Assembly: GCF_002900975.1 (NCBI RefSeq)
Contig: NZ_PJON01000001.1
Coordinates: 1,364,001 to 1,428,000 of the forward strand
Source of the DNA: Tabrizicola aquatica
GTDB lineage: Bacteria > Pseudomonadota > Alphaproteobacteria > Rhodobacterales > Rhodobacteraceae
Direction of reading: 5' to 3'
Length of the DNA stretch: 64,000 nucleotides
Under the pieces are notes generated by a model. It was not told the origin of the DNA, did not search any database, and was given only the letters and a program-made list of their open reading frames with translations. Positions 9,178-17,740 of this stretch are shown one piece after another. Position 1 is the first letter of the stretch. Each line of letters starts with the position of its first letter. The position numbers were made by a program, and so were the translations under genes.

Positions 9178-9556
9178 GACCTTCCTCTACCTCACCCTCG
9201 GCACCAACGACCTTGCCCGCGCCGCCCGCTTCTATGACGCCGCACTTGCCACCCTGGGCCTGGTCCGCCGCGCAACCCTGGAAACCGAGGTCGGCTACGG
9301 CAATCCCGCCGACCGCCGCACCAGGCTCTGGATCACGCTTCCCTTCGACGGCCAGCCCGCAAGCGTGGGCAACGGCTCGATGCCCGCCCTTGTCGCGCCC
9401 AGCCAGGACGCCGTGATTGCCTTCCACAAGGCCGCGCTGGCCCACGGTGGGACCGACGAAGGCGCCCCCGGCCTGCGCCCCTACGGCCCGGCCTTCTTCG
9501 CCGCCTTCGTGCGCGACCCGGACGGCAACAAGCTTTCTGCCGTCCACGAAGGCTGA
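9170..9556 (+). CDS. VOC-fold (glyoxalase/bleomycin-resistance family) protein
   Basis: This 128-residue protein has the two beta-alpha-beta-beta-beta modules of the vicinal-oxygen-chelate fold. It starts with FLYLTLGTNDLARAARFYDAAL and ends with FVRDPDGNKLSAVHEG. The usual first metal-ligand His after the start is replaced by Tyr6, so the metal site may be incomplete and the activity uncertain. It overlaps the DUF6524 gene by 8 bp. Confidence 0.85.
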   Translation: MAETFLYLTLGTNDLARAARFYDAALATLGLVRRATLETEVGYGNPADRRTRLWITLPFDGQPASVGNGSMPALVAPSQDAVIAFHKAALAHGGTDEGAPGLRPYGPAFFAAFVRDPDGNKLSAVHEG

Positions 9557-9593
9557 CCCGCCGCAACTGCGCCTGCACCAGCCCCCGCGCCCC

Positions 9594-9900
9594 CATTCAC
9601 ATTGGCGCAAATATCCCCGCCGGAGGCTCCGACACCTCCCCCTGCGCCAAGGCCAGGTCGCATTTCCCCGGCAGCGCCGCCTTGGGGGGCTCGATGCCCC
9701 CAATGCGGCACCCCCGTCCGGGAAAGGTGCTACACCCCATGCGCCCATACCCCGAGCCCCATTCATCTTTGCCCAAATATCCCCGCCGGAGGCTCCGACA
9801 CCTCCCCCACGCGCCCCGGTCCGGGCCCGATATCCCCGGCAGCGCCGTCTTGGGGGGCTCGATGCCCCCCAAGGCGGCACCCGGTCCGGGAAAGGCGGCA
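9594..9900. repeat. Two direct copies of an extragenic repeat, period about 166 bp
   Basis: The 421-bp gap between the VOC gene and secG holds two imperfect copies (about 9594-9728 and 9760-9895) of a GC-rich element. A 34-bp core starting AAATATCCCCGCCGGAGGCT is identical at 9609-9642 and 9775-9808. A second core of about 35 bp (CCCCGGCAGCGCC...TTGGGGGGCTCGATGCCCC) is repeated with one mismatch near 9666 and 9834. Open frames across it are shadows without codon structure. Nothing else is visible in the gap. Confidence 0.85.
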
Positions 9901-9977
9901 CAACCGTTGCGCCCCCCCGCCCCTTGCGCCCCCCGCCCCTTCCGCCTAGATAGGCGCGTCACCTTGCGGGAAGCCCC

Positions 9978-10367
9978 ATGGAAAACGTTGTCCTTACTGT
10001 CCACCTGATCCTCGCGCTGCTCCTGATCGGGGTGGTCCTGCTGCAACGCTCCGAAGGCGGCGGGCTGGGCATCGGCGGGGGCGGCGGGACCGTCTCGGCC
10101 CGTGGTGCCGCAACCGCGCTGACCCGGCTGACCTGGATCCTCGCCTCGGCCTTCATCGTGACCTCGATCACGCTTACCATCCTGGCGACCCGCGGCGGCG
10201 AAGGCGGCTCGGTCGTGGACCGCGTCGCCACCGAAGCCCCGGCGGCGGAAGAGGCCCCCGCCACGCCGGGCCTGGGTGGCAACCTCCTGCCGCCGACCGC
10301 TGGCGATGCCCCGGCCACGCCCCCCCGCGCGGATGAACCGGCAACCGCCCCGGCCTCAAATCCCTGA
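9978..10367 (+). CDS. secG: Preprotein translocase subunit SecG
   Basis: This 129-residue inner-membrane protein is the small accessory subunit of the SecYEG channel. The first membrane segment (about 4-21, VVLTVHLILALLLIGVVLLQ) is followed by the family hallmark RSEGGGLGIGGGGG loop and a second segment at about 52-72. The C-terminal 50 residues form an Ala/Pro-rich tail, longer than in enterics but common in alphaproteobacteria. pyrG follows in the same direction. Confidence 0.95.
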   Translation: MENVVLTVHLILALLLIGVVLLQRSEGGGLGIGGGGGTVSARGAATALTRLTWILASAFIVTSITLTILATRGGEGGSVVDRVATEAPAAEEAPATPGLGGNLLPPTAGDAPATPPRADEPATAPASNP

Positions 10368-10376
10368 CCCACAACT

Positions 10377-10398
10377 GCTTGGCCGCCTTCGGCCAAGC
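10377..10398 (+). terminator. Hairpin after secG
   Basis: A perfect 9-bp stem (GCTTGGCCG/CGGCCAAGC) with a CCTT loop lies 10 bp after the secG stop. There is no T-run. It probably ends or stabilises the secG transcript. Confidence 0.6.
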
Positions 10399-10421
10399 CC
10401 CGCATGATCTAGCGGCGGGCG

Positions 10422-10459
10422 TTGCCTCCTGCCGTGGGAGTCGTTATACCTCGACTCCC
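10422..10459 (+). promoter_or_regulatory. Putative pyrG promoter embedded in an inverted repeat
   Basis: TTGCCT at 10422-10427 and TATACC at 10445-10450 are spaced 17 bp, a fair sigma-70 promoter. The -10 box sits inside the loop of a perfect 8-bp inverted repeat (GGGAGTCG at 10436-10443, CGACTCCC at 10452-10459). A protein bound to, or a hairpin formed by, this repeat would directly affect initiation. The reading is from sequence only. Confidence 0.4.
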
Positions 10460-10512
10460 GTGGTGCAGCGATTCCACCGATCCGAATCGCATTGGAAACA
10501 CGGGGGCTGCCC

Positions 10513-12156
10513 ATGGCGCGTTACATCTTCATTACGGGCGGCGTGGTCTCCTCGCTTGGCAAGGGTCTGGCCTCGGCCGCTTTGGGCGCGCTCCTCCAGG
10601 CCCGCGGCTACACCGTGCGCCTGCGCAAGCTTGATCCCTACCTCAACGTCGACCCCGGAACGATGTCGCCCTTCGAGCATGGCGAGGTTTTCGTCACCGA
10701 CGACGGCGCCGAAACCGACCTTGACCTGGGCCATTACGAACGCTTCACCGGCGTCTCGGCCCGCACCACCGACAGCATCTCCTCCGGCCGGATCTACTCC
10801 AACGTGCTGGAGAAGGAACGCCGGGGCGACTACCTTGGCAAGACCATCCAGGTGATCCCCCACGTCACCAACGAGATCAAGGATTTCCTCCGCGTCGGCG
10901 ACGGCGAGGTCGACTTCATGCTGTGCGAGATCGGCGGCACCGTCGGCGATATCGAGGGGCTGCCCTTCTTCGAAGCGATCCGCCAGTTCATCCACGAACG
11001 GCCGCGCGGGCAGTCGATCCTGATGCACCTGACGCTTCTGCCCTACCTCGCGGCCTCCGGCGAACTCAAGACCAAGCCCACCCAGCACAGCGTCAAGGAA
11101 CTGCAATCCATCGGCCTTGCCCCCGATGTCCTGGTCTGCCGCAGCGAACACCCGATCCCGGACCGCGAGCGGGAAAAGATCGCCCTTTTCTGCAACGTCC
11201 GCAAAGAGGCGGTGATCCCGGCCTACGACCTCAAAACCATCTACCAGGCCCCGCTCGCCTATCACGAGGCCGGGCTTGACCAGGCGGTGCTTGACGCCTT
11301 CGGCATCACCCCCGCGCCCAAGCCCAACCTGGCCCGCTGGGAAGACGTGATGGACCGCATCTCGCACCCCGAGGGCGAGGTTCGCGTCGCCATCGTAGGC
11401 AAGTACACCCAGTTGGAAGACGCCTACAAATCCATCGCCGAGGCGTTGACCCATGGCGGCATGGCGAACCGCACCAAGGTCCGCGCCGAATGGATCGATG
11501 CGGAAATCTTCGAGCGTGAGGACCCCGCCCCCTGGCTGGAAAACTTCCACGCCATTCTTGTGCCGGGAGGCTTCGGCGAACGCGGGACCGAGGGCAAGAT
11601 TCGCGCCGCGACCTTTGCCCGCGAAAAGAAGATCCCCTACCTGGGCATCTGCCTTGGCATGCAGATGGCGGTGATCGAAGCCAGCCGCAACCTTGTCGGC
11701 CTGAAGGACGCGGGGTCCGAGGAATTCGATCACGAGGCCGGCGAAAAGCGTTTTACCCCCGTGGTTTACCACCTCAAGGAATGGGTCCAGGGCAACCACA
11801 CCGTCCGCCGCAAGGCCGATGACGCCAAGGGCGGCACCATGCGCCTTGGGGCCTATACCGCGAACCTCAAGGAAGGCTCGGCCGTCGCCCGCATCTATGG
11901 CACCACCGTGATCGAGGAACGCCACCGCCACCGCTATGAGGTGGACATCCAGTACCGCGACCAGTTGGAAAACTGCGGCCTGATCTTCTCGGGCATGTCG
12001 CCCGACGGCAAACTGCCCGAGATCGTCGAGGTCAAGGACCATCCCTGGTTCATCGGCGTCCAGTTCCACCCCGAACTGAAGTCGAAGCCCTTCGCCCCCC
12101 ATCCGCTGTTCGCCGATTTCGTGCGCGCCGCGGTTGAGGTGTCGCGCCTGGTCTGA
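10513..12156 (+). CDS. pyrG: CTP synthase
   Basis: This 547-residue enzyme converts UTP to CTP using ATP and glutamine. The N-terminal amidoligase domain begins [20 protein letters not shown] with its P-loop. The C-terminal class-I glutamine amidotransferase domain carries the nucleophile Cys in YLGICLGMQ and the HPE triad in [11 protein letters not shown]. The length is that of full CTP synthases. The ATG at 10513 is chosen because family homology starts at MARYIF; an in-frame ATG at 10492 adds seven unlikely residues. Confidence 0.98.
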   Translation: MARYIFITGGVVSSLGKGLASAALGALLQARGYTVRLRKLDPYLNVDPGTMSPFEHGEVFVTDDGAETDLDLGHYERFTGVSARTTDSISSGRIYSNVLEKERRGDYLGKTIQVIPHVTNEIKDFLRVGDGEVDFMLCEIGGTVGDIEGLPFFEAIRQFIHERPRGQSILMHLTLLPYLAASGELKTKPTQHSVKELQSIGLAPDVLVCRSEHPIPDREREKIALFCNVRKEAVIPAYDLKTIYQAPLAYHEAGLDQAVLDAFGITPAPKPNLARWEDVMDRISHPEGEVRVAIVGKYTQLEDAYKSIAEALTHGGMANRTKVRAEWIDAEIFEREDPAPWLENFHAILVPGGFGERGTEGKIRAATFAREKKIPYLGICLGMQMAVIEASRNLVGLKDAGSEEFDHEAGEKRFTPVVYHLKEWVQGNHTVRRKADDAKGGTMRLGAYTANLKEGSAVARIYGTTVIEERHRHRYEVDIQYRDQLENCGLIFSGMSPDGKLPEIVEVKDHPWFIGVQFHPELKSKPFAPHPLFADFVRAAVEVSRLV

Positions 12157-12163
12157 CCCATTG

Positions 12164-12184
12164 CCCGCGCCGCCCTGGCGCGGG
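12164..12184 (+). terminator. Hairpin after pyrG
   Basis: An 8-bp GC stem (CCCGCGCC/GGCGCGGG) with a 5-nt loop starts 8 bp after the pyrG stop. It lacks a T-run and is likely a transcript-end hairpin. Confidence 0.55.
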
Positions 12185-12352
12185 ACCCAGGTCCAAGGCT
12201 TCGCACCTGCCCGGGAAAGGCAGCCACCTACCCCTCGCGGCCCTTCGGCAGCAGCTTGAAACCTGTGGTTGCACAGGGCGGCAACCATACGCTTTTTCCT
12301 TGGCAAACCATGTCCCGGGCGACACAGGCCGCCGAAAACCCCCAGCCCCGCA

Positions 12353-12386
12353 TTGCGCCACATACGGACATTAATATATTATTAAT
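12353..12386 (+). promoter_or_regulatory. AT-rich promoter with palindromic operator-like site before the beta-barrel gene
   Basis: In an otherwise GC-rich genome, a short AT-rich block precedes the outer-membrane gene. TTGCGC (12353-12358) and TATATT (12375-12380) make a plausible sigma-70 promoter. A perfect 7-3-7 inverted repeat, ATTAATA-N3-TATTAAT, at 12370-12386 overlaps the -10 box and could bind a regulator. The 277-bp gap upstream otherwise holds only the pyrG hairpin. Confidence 0.5.
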
Positions 12387-12433
12387 ACTTATTAACCCCC
12401 GGCCTTTTTCGGCCCCTCCCTCAGGATCTTGCC

Positions 12434-13351
12434 ATGAAACGCAGCCTTGCACTCCTCCTTTTGACCGTCTCCGCCCCCAACCTGGCCCTTGCGCAGGACC
12501 TCTCGGGCGCCGTGACCCTTGGCTTCGGCGAGCATTCGCTGGACGACTTCGACCAGGACCTGTCCACGGCCAGCCTTGATGGCCGCGTGAACCTGGCCTT
12601 TGACAACGGCATGACCTTCGGCGTCAACGCCGGGTATCTGGACGTCGGCATCGACGGGACGCCCATTGGCATCGACGCGACCTTCGTCGGCCTTGAAGTC
12701 GGCTACCGGATGTCCAATGGCCTGTCCTTTGGCGCCTATGCCGAACAGCTGAACGGCCAGATCAGCCTCCTGCCGATCGATCTTTCGCTGAAAACCATCG
12801 GCGCGGAAGTCGGCTATACCACCGGCAATCTTGAGTTCGGCATGAACATCGGCCGCACCTCGACCAGCCCGGACATTGGTTTCCTCGGTGACATCGACAT
12901 CGACAACCTGGGCCTGACCGCCAAGTACCGCCCGATGGAAAACCTGGCCATCGCCGGTGCCTTCCAGCGCGCCACGCTCAGCTCGGGCGGCACCGATGTC
13001 GACGTCGACCTGATCGGTCTGGCGGCGGCCTATGACATCAACGAGCAGTTCTCGGTCTTTGGCGGGTACAGCCGCACCTCGGTGGACGAGCTGGACGGCG
13101 ATGTCACCACGATGGGCCTTGGCCTGGGCTACAACGTCGATCTCGGCGGCGTTGCCTCGACCGTCTCGCTGGAATTGGCCCGGACCGACCTCTCGGCCGG
13201 TGGCGACAGCACCGACCTCGACACCATCCGTCTGGGCTGGACCATCCCGCTGGGCGGCGCGGGCAGCGAAGCGCCGCTGAACAGCGTGGCCGACTCGATC
13301 TTCAACCCGCGCCACGGTGCGGTGAACACGGCGCTGACCGGCGCGTTCTGA
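12434..13351 (+). CDS. Outer-membrane beta-barrel (porin-like) protein
   Basis: This 305-residue secreted protein has a clear signal peptide (MKRSLALLLLTVSAPNLALA, cleavage before QDLSG). It is followed by repeated amphipathic strands alternating with short Gly/Asp turns (for example FGVNAGYLDVGID, LSFGAYAEQLNG, FSVFGGYSRTS), as in small beta-barrels. No classical Rhodobacter porin signature is visible, so the substrate is unknown. It is a single-gene unit with its own promoter-like region and a strong terminator at 13371-13400. Confidence 0.75.
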   Translation: MKRSLALLLLTVSAPNLALAQDLSGAVTLGFGEHSLDDFDQDLSTASLDGRVNLAFDNGMTFGVNAGYLDVGIDGTPIGIDATFVGLEVGYRMSNGLSFGAYAEQLNGQISLLPIDLSLKTIGAEVGYTTGNLEFGMNIGRTSTSPDIGFLGDIDIDNLGLTAKYRPMENLAIAGAFQRATLSSGGTDVDVDLIGLAAAYDINEQFSVFGGYSRTSVDELDGDVTTMGLGLGYNVDLGGVASTVSLELARTDLSAGGDSTDLDTIRLGWTIPLGGAGSEAPLNSVADSIFNPRHGAVNTALTGAF

Positions 13352-13370
13352 TCCCGGTCGGACGAAACAG

Positions 13371-13400
13371 AACGGGCGGCAGGGTGTCCTGCCGCCCGTT
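13371..13400 (+). terminator. Rho-independent terminator of the beta-barrel gene
   Basis: A perfect 13-bp stem (AACGGGCGGCAGG/CCTGCCGCCCGTT) with a GTGT loop is followed by TTCATTT. This is one of the two clearest intrinsic terminators in the window. It may also serve the convergent gene on the other strand. Confidence 0.9.
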
Positions 13401-13433
13401 TTCATTTATCGGGTCCGCACCGTGTCGCGCGGC

Positions 13434-13895
13434 CTATTCCAGACAGACGGCGACCGAGCCATCCTCGCGCGTCAGCCAAAGTTCCCCCGGGGCCACCACG
13501 AAGAACCGCACCTCGGACAGGGCCTGCAGAAAGGCCGCCTCCCGCTCCATCCGCGCCGGGTCCAGGCAGGCCATCTCGGTCGCGGCCAGCGGACCAAGTT
13601 CCAGCACACCCGCATCCATCTCGGCCAACCCCGAGAACCGGTTGCAGCCGCCCACGCCTTCGACCTTGCCGTCAAAGCTGACGAACAGGTACATCCCCTC
13701 GCCCTGCGGCACCGGCGTGCCGGCGATCAACCTGGGCTCCCAGACCCGGTCCGCGATCCGCCCGACCGAGACCGAGACCGAGACGCCGGTGCCGGGATCA
13801 CCGTCAAAGCGTGGCGGTGCGGGGTCGTCACAGACCGCCAGTGCGGGGTTGCCCGCAAGGCTGGCGGACAGGACAAGGGTCAGAAGTCGGGTCAT
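13434..13895 (-). CDS. Secreted META-domain protein
   Basis: This 153-residue protein starts with a signal peptide (MTRLLTLVLSASLAGNPALA, cleavage before VCDD). Its remainder resembles the META/HslJ domain: FVSFDGKVEGVGGCNRFSG (about 71-89), then a beta strand and an acidic helix, ending RFFVVAPGELWLTREDG. META-domain proteins sit in the cell envelope and some confer heat or novobiocin tolerance; the exact role here is unknown. It lacks a lipobox. Confidence 0.75.
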   Translation of the reverse strand: MTRLLTLVLSASLAGNPALAVCDDPAPPRFDGDPGTGVSVSVSVGRIADRVWEPRLIAGTPVPQGEGMYLFVSFDGKVEGVGGCNRFSGLAEMDAGVLELGPLAATEMACLDPARMEREAAFLQALSEVRFFVVAPGELWLTREDGSVAVCLE

Positions 13896-13972
13896 GGCGG
13901 TCTCCTTCGCAACGGGATCAGCCTGTCACGGCCGGATCGGTCCGCCAAGGCAGGTCCACCCGACCCAAGGAA

Positions 13973-14003
13973 AAGGGCCGGGACCCTTCCGGCCCCGGCC
14001 CTT
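13973..14003 (-). terminator. Rho-independent terminator of the TerC gene
   Basis: Read on the minus strand, a perfect 10-bp stem (AAGGGCCGGG/CCCGGCCCTT) with an 11-nt loop is followed by TTCCTT. It lies 70 bp after the stop of the TerC-family gene and before the META-domain gene, separating the two transcripts. Confidence 0.8.
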
Positions 14004-14074
14004 GGTAACCGCATCCTGAAGGCCCACACCCAACCCCTTGACAGACAAGGGCCGGATAGGCCTGCCCCGTGTGG

Positions 14075-14737
14075 TCAGCCCAGCTGGCTCAGCACAAAGG
14101 GCTCGACCTCGTGCCAGCCCTCCCACATCATCTTCAGGGCGACGTAAAGGATGATGATCAGGCCGATATAGGCGATCCAGCGGTACTTGTTCAGCAGGTT
14201 GGCGATGTAGCTGGCAGCCAGGCCCATCATTGCGATCGACAGGGCAAGGCCGATGATCAGCACCGTCGGGTGATCCTTGGCCGCGCCCGCCACGGCCAGC
14301 ACGTTGTCCAGGCTCATCGACACGTCCGCCACCACGATCTGCGTCGCGGCCTGCCGGAAGGTCTTTTTCGGCGCGTCGTCGGCAATCGCGCCGTCCTTGT
14401 CAAGATCCTGGTTGGCCAGGGCCTCCATCGCCTCGATGTCATGCTCATGCGCGCCGGCGCGCAGTTCCTGCCACATCTTCCAGCAGACCCAAAGCAGCAG
14501 GATGCCCCCCGCCAGCAACAGGCCGACGATGGCCAGAAGCTGCGTCGTGATCAGCGCAAAGCCGATCCGCATCACCGTCGCCGCACCGATCCCGACCAGG
14601 ATCGCCTTGGCCCGCTGCTCTTTCGGCAGGCCGGCTGCGGCCAGGCCGATCACGATGGCATTGTCGCCCGCCAGCACCAGGTCGATGCCAATGACCTGCA
14701 TGAGGGCGACAAAGCCCTCGTATGTGAAGATTTCCAT
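14075..14737 (-). CDS. TerC-family integral membrane protein
   Basis: This 220-residue protein has seven predicted membrane segments. It carries the acidic motifs of TerC proteins, GIDLVLAGDNAIVIGLA (about 16-32) and the mirrored VVADVSMSLDNVLAVAG in the second half. The family is linked to metal (manganese) export and tellurite-type stress. It ends at its own terminator. A TerB-like gene lies about 900 bp away on the opposite strand, so a functional link is possible but not a shared operon. Confidence 0.9.
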   Translation of the reverse strand: MEIFTYEGFVALMQVIGIDLVLAGDNAIVIGLAAAGLPKEQRAKAILVGIGAATVMRIGFALITTQLLAIVGLLLAGGILLLWVCWKMWQELRAGAHEHDIEAMEALANQDLDKDGAIADDAPKKTFRQAATQIVVADVSMSLDNVLAVAGAAKDHPTVLIIGLALSIAMMGLAASYIANLLNKYRWIAYIGLIIILYVALKMMWEGWHEVEPFVLSQLG

Positions 14738-14836
14738 GCCTGTCCCCGTCCGTTTGCGCCGGTCCTACGCCCACAACGCCGGGCCCGCAAGTCGGTTGCC
14801 GCTTCCCAAGACCGGGCGGCCGGGGTAGGCAGGCCC

Positions 14837-15634
14837 ATGCTCTCGTACCAACATCTCTACCACGCCGGCAACCTGGCCGATGTCCACAAGCACGCGGTCC
14901 TTGCCTGGGTGCTGGACTACCTCACCCGCAAGGACAAACCGCTGTCCTATATCGAGACCCACGCCGGCCGGGGCCTTTATGACCTGGCGGCGGAAGAGGC
15001 GCTCAAGACCGGCGAGGCTGCGGCCGGCGTCGCCCTGGCCGAACCGCTGTTCCCCAAGGACCACCCCTACCGCCAGCGCCTGGACGAGACCCGCGCCGCA
15101 CATGGCCGCGCGGCCTATCCCGGCTCACCCCTTATCGCCGCGCTGGGACTGCGCGAGAGCGACACGATCCACCTGGCCGAACTTCATCCGCAAGAGTTCG
15201 CCCATCTCCAGGCCGCCGCCCAGCCCTGGGGCGCGCATGTCCACCGGCAGGACGGGTTCCAGCTGGCGCTGGCGCTGACCCCGCCCACCCCCCGGCGCGG
15301 GCTGATGCTGATCGACCCCTCGTATGAGGTGAAGGCGGATTACGAGGCGATCCCGCGCCACATGGCGAACATCCACCGCAAGTGGAATGTGGGCACCCTG
15401 ATCCTGTGGTATCCCCTGCTGCGCGGCGGCGCCCATGGCCCGATGCTGAAGGCGTTGGAAACCGCCTTCCCCGACGGCCTGAAGCATGAGGTCCGCTTCC
15501 CCCCCGCCCGCGACGGGCACCGGATGGAAGGCTCGGGCCTGTTCATCGTCAACCCGCCCTTCGGTCTGGACGCAGAACTGGCCGCGATCACAACCCGGTT
15601 CGCCAAGCTTTCCAAACCCGGCCCCAGACCGTAA
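14837..15634 (+). CDS. rlmJ: 23S rRNA (adenine(2030)-N6)-methyltransferase RlmJ
   Basis: This 265-residue protein starts MLSYQHLYHAGNLADVHKHAVL, the diagnostic opening of RlmJ, which methylates A2030 of 23S rRNA. The catalytic DPPY-type motif appears as IDPSYEVKADY (about 157-167). The ATG at 14837 is chosen because family homology starts there, although the frame is open far upstream. A TerB gene follows 9 bp later. Confidence 0.93.
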   Translation: MLSYQHLYHAGNLADVHKHAVLAWVLDYLTRKDKPLSYIETHAGRGLYDLAAEEALKTGEAAAGVALAEPLFPKDHPYRQRLDETRAAHGRAAYPGSPLIAALGLRESDTIHLAELHPQEFAHLQAAAQPWGAHVHRQDGFQLALALTPPTPRRGLMLIDPSYEVKADYEAIPRHMANIHRKWNVGTLILWYPLLRGGAHGPMLKALETAFPDGLKHEVRFPPARDGHRMEGSGLFIVNPPFGLDAELAAITTRFAKLSKPGPRP

Positions 15635-15643
15635 ATATCCCTG

Positions 15644-16090
15644 ATGATCGATATCCTGCGCAAGCTGCTTGCCCCCGAACCCGCCCGCCTGCCGGAACCG
15701 GACTCGCGTCTGGCCCTCGCCGCCCTCTTGGTCCGCATCGCCCGCACCGACGGGCTTTACGCAGCTGAGGAGGTGGAGCGGATCGACCGAACATTGGCGC
15801 AATACCACGGCCTTGGCCCGTTCGAGGCCGCCCGCCTGCGCACCGAGGCCGAGGAGATGGAGCGTCAGGCCCCCGACACCGTCCGCTTCACCCGCGCGCT
15901 GAAGGCCGCCGTCGCGCTGGAAGATCGGGCCGACCTGATGGCCGCGCTTTGGTCGGTGGCGCTGGCCGACGGCCTGCGCGATGCCGAGGAGGACCGGCTG
16001 ATGCGGATGGTCGCCAGCCTTCTGGGCCTGACCGATGTGGAATCGGCCCAGGCCCGGCAACGCGCGGAACGGCGGGACGCCCGGGAATGA
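15644..16090 (+). CDS. TerB-domain protein
   Basis: This 148-residue all-helical acidic protein has the TerB pattern of two helical repeats with acidic pairs: RIARTDGLYAAEEVERID near 29-46 and ALADGLRDAEEDRLMRMV near 106-123. Related tellurite-resistance-type proteins are thought to bind metal through the acidic pairs. Its stop overlaps the next start (ATGA), so it is coupled to a PhnD-like gene. Confidence 0.85.
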   Translation: MIDILRKLLAPEPARLPEPDSRLALAALLVRIARTDGLYAAEEVERIDRTLAQYHGLGPFEAARLRTEAEEMERQAPDTVRFTRALKAAVALEDRADLMAALWSVALADGLRDAEEDRLMRMVASLLGLTDVESAQARQRAERRDARE

Positions 16091-16854
16091 TCGCCAGCCT
16101 TGCGATGTACGACTTCGGGCCGGCGACGGCCGCGAATGACGAACTGTGGGCGCTGATCCGCGACGGCCTGCGCGCCCGAGGGCAGTCCGCCCCTGACGAG
16201 CTGACCCGTGGTGAGGGCGCCTACTGGCCGGCCTGGCAGTCGCCCGACCTCGTCCTGTCGCAGACCTGCGGCTATCCGTTCCGGGCCCGGCTGCATGACC
16301 GCGTGGCCTATGTCGGAACGCCCGACTACGGCGTCGATGGCTGCCCGCCGGGCTATTACCGGTCGGTTTTCGTCGCCCGCACCGACGACCCCCGCGACCG
16401 GGTTCAGGATTTCACGGGCGCGCCCTTCGCCTTCAACGACGACCTGTCGCAATCCGGCTGGGCCGCACCGCAGACCCATGCGGCGACGTTGGGCCTGACC
16501 TTGCGCCCGGTGGCCCGAACCGGCGGGCACCGGTTGTCGGCGCTGGCCGTGGCCGAGGGGCGGGCCGACCTGGCCGCACTGGATGCGGTGACCTGGCGGC
16601 TGCTGCAGGACGACCCGGTGGTCACCCGGCTGAAACCCGTGGGCCTGACCGACCCGACCCCCGGCCTGCCCCTGATCGCCGCCCCCAGCCGCGACGCCGA
16701 GGCGACCTTTGCCGCCGTTGCCGAGGCCATCGCAGCCCTTGCCCCGCAATCGCGCGCGGCGCTTGGCCTGCGCGATCTGGTCCGCATCCCGGTGGCCGAT
16801 TATCTTGCCGTGCCCAATCCCCCCGCACCGCTGCCACTTTCGCCGGCCGACTGA
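16087..16854 (+). CDS. PhnD-like phosphate/phosphonate-type solute-binding protein without signal peptide
   Basis: This 255-residue protein resembles the PhnD class of type-2 periplasmic binding proteins (MYDFGPATAANDELW..., then TCGYPFRARL, FNDDLSQSGW and a C-terminal helix with LRDLVRIPVADYL). It starts directly in the mature fold with no export signal, so it is probably cytoplasmic or not used for transport. No phosphonate permease is next to it; the following ABC genes are of the polar amino-acid type. The role is unclear. Confidence 0.75.
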   Translation: MIASLAMYDFGPATAANDELWALIRDGLRARGQSAPDELTRGEGAYWPAWQSPDLVLSQTCGYPFRARLHDRVAYVGTPDYGVDGCPPGYYRSVFVARTDDPRDRVQDFTGAPFAFNDDLSQSGWAAPQTHAATLGLTLRPVARTGGHRLSALAVAEGRADLAALDAVTWRLLQDDPVVTRLKPVGLTDPTPGLPLIAAPSRDAEATFAAVAEAIAALAPQSRAALGLRDLVRIPVADYLAVPNPPAPLPLSPAD

Positions 16855-16957
16855 CCAGATCGCCGCGTCAACGGCCCGCACCTCGGGCAAATCCACGTTG
16901 CAATGGCGCGGAATCCCTGCCCTACTGCCGGGCCAGACGCCCCAAGACCCAAGCCAG

Positions 16958-17740
16958 ATGCCACAAGCCCCCTCAGACACCCCGGTCATCGAAATCCGCG
17001 ACCTGCACAAAAGCTATGGTCCGCTTGAGGTGCTGAAAGGCGTCGATCTGGTCGCCCCGCGCGGCCATGTCGTGTCGCTGATCGGCTCTTCCGGCTCGGG
17101 CAAGTCGACGCTTCTGCGCTGTTGCAACCTGTTGGAGGACAGCCAGCAAGGCGAGATCCGGTTCGAGGGCGAGGCGGTCCACTGGCGCGGTCAGGGCCTG
17201 CACCGCCACCCCGCCGACCGCGCCCAGGTCACGCGCATCCGCACCAACCTGTCGATGGTGTTCCAGCAGTTCAACCTGTGGTCGCACCTGACGATCCTGC
17301 AGAACGTGATGGAGGCGCCGGTCACCGTCCTGCGCCGCGATCCGAAAGAGGTCGAGGCCAAGGCCCGCGAATACCTGGCCAAGGTGGGAATCGCCGACAA
17401 GGCCGACGCCTGGCCCGCGCAGCTTTCGGGTGGCCAGCAGCAGCGCGCCGCCATCGCCCGCGCCCTGTGCATGGAGCCGCGCGCTCTGCTGTTCGACGAG
17501 CCGACCAGTGCCCTGGACCCGGAACTGGAGCAAGAGGTGGTCCGCGTCATCAAGGCCCTGGCCGATGAAGGGCGCACCATGCTTTTGGTGACGCATGACA
17601 TGAAGCTGGCCGCCGACTGCAGCGACCACGTCATCTTCCTGCACAAGGGCCTGATCGAGGAACAGGGCCCGCCCGCCCAGCTGTTCGGCAACCCGCAAAG
17701 CGACCGCCTGCGCGGCTTTCTGTCGGCCACGGCGGCCTGA
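16958..17740 (+). CDS. Polar amino-acid/polyamine-type ABC transporter ATP-binding protein
   Basis: This 260-residue ATPase energises the importer encoded downstream. Walker A is GSSGSGKST, the signature is LSGGQQQR and Walker B is LLFDEPTSALDP, as in the HisP/GlnQ class. The start at 16958 fits family homology; the frame is open upstream but lacks coding character there. It overlaps the first binding-protein gene by one base. Confidence 0.94.
   Translation: MPQAPSDTPVIEIRDLHKSYGPLEVLKGVDLVAPRGHVVSLIGSSGSGKSTLLRCCNLLEDSQQGEIRFEGEAVHWRGQGLHRHPADRAQVTRIRTNLSMVFQQFNLWSHLTILQNVMEAPVTVLRRDPKEVEAKAREYLAKVGIADKADAWPAQLSGGQQQRAAIARALCMEPRALLFDEPTSALDPELEQEVVRVIKALADEGRTMLLVTHDMKLAADCSDHVIFLHKGLIEEQGPPAQLFGNPQSDRLRGFLSATAA

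Noticed and set aside
9597-10046. Open frames across the tandem repeat
   Set aside because: They follow the repeat on both strands, change frame between copies and show no conserved protein.
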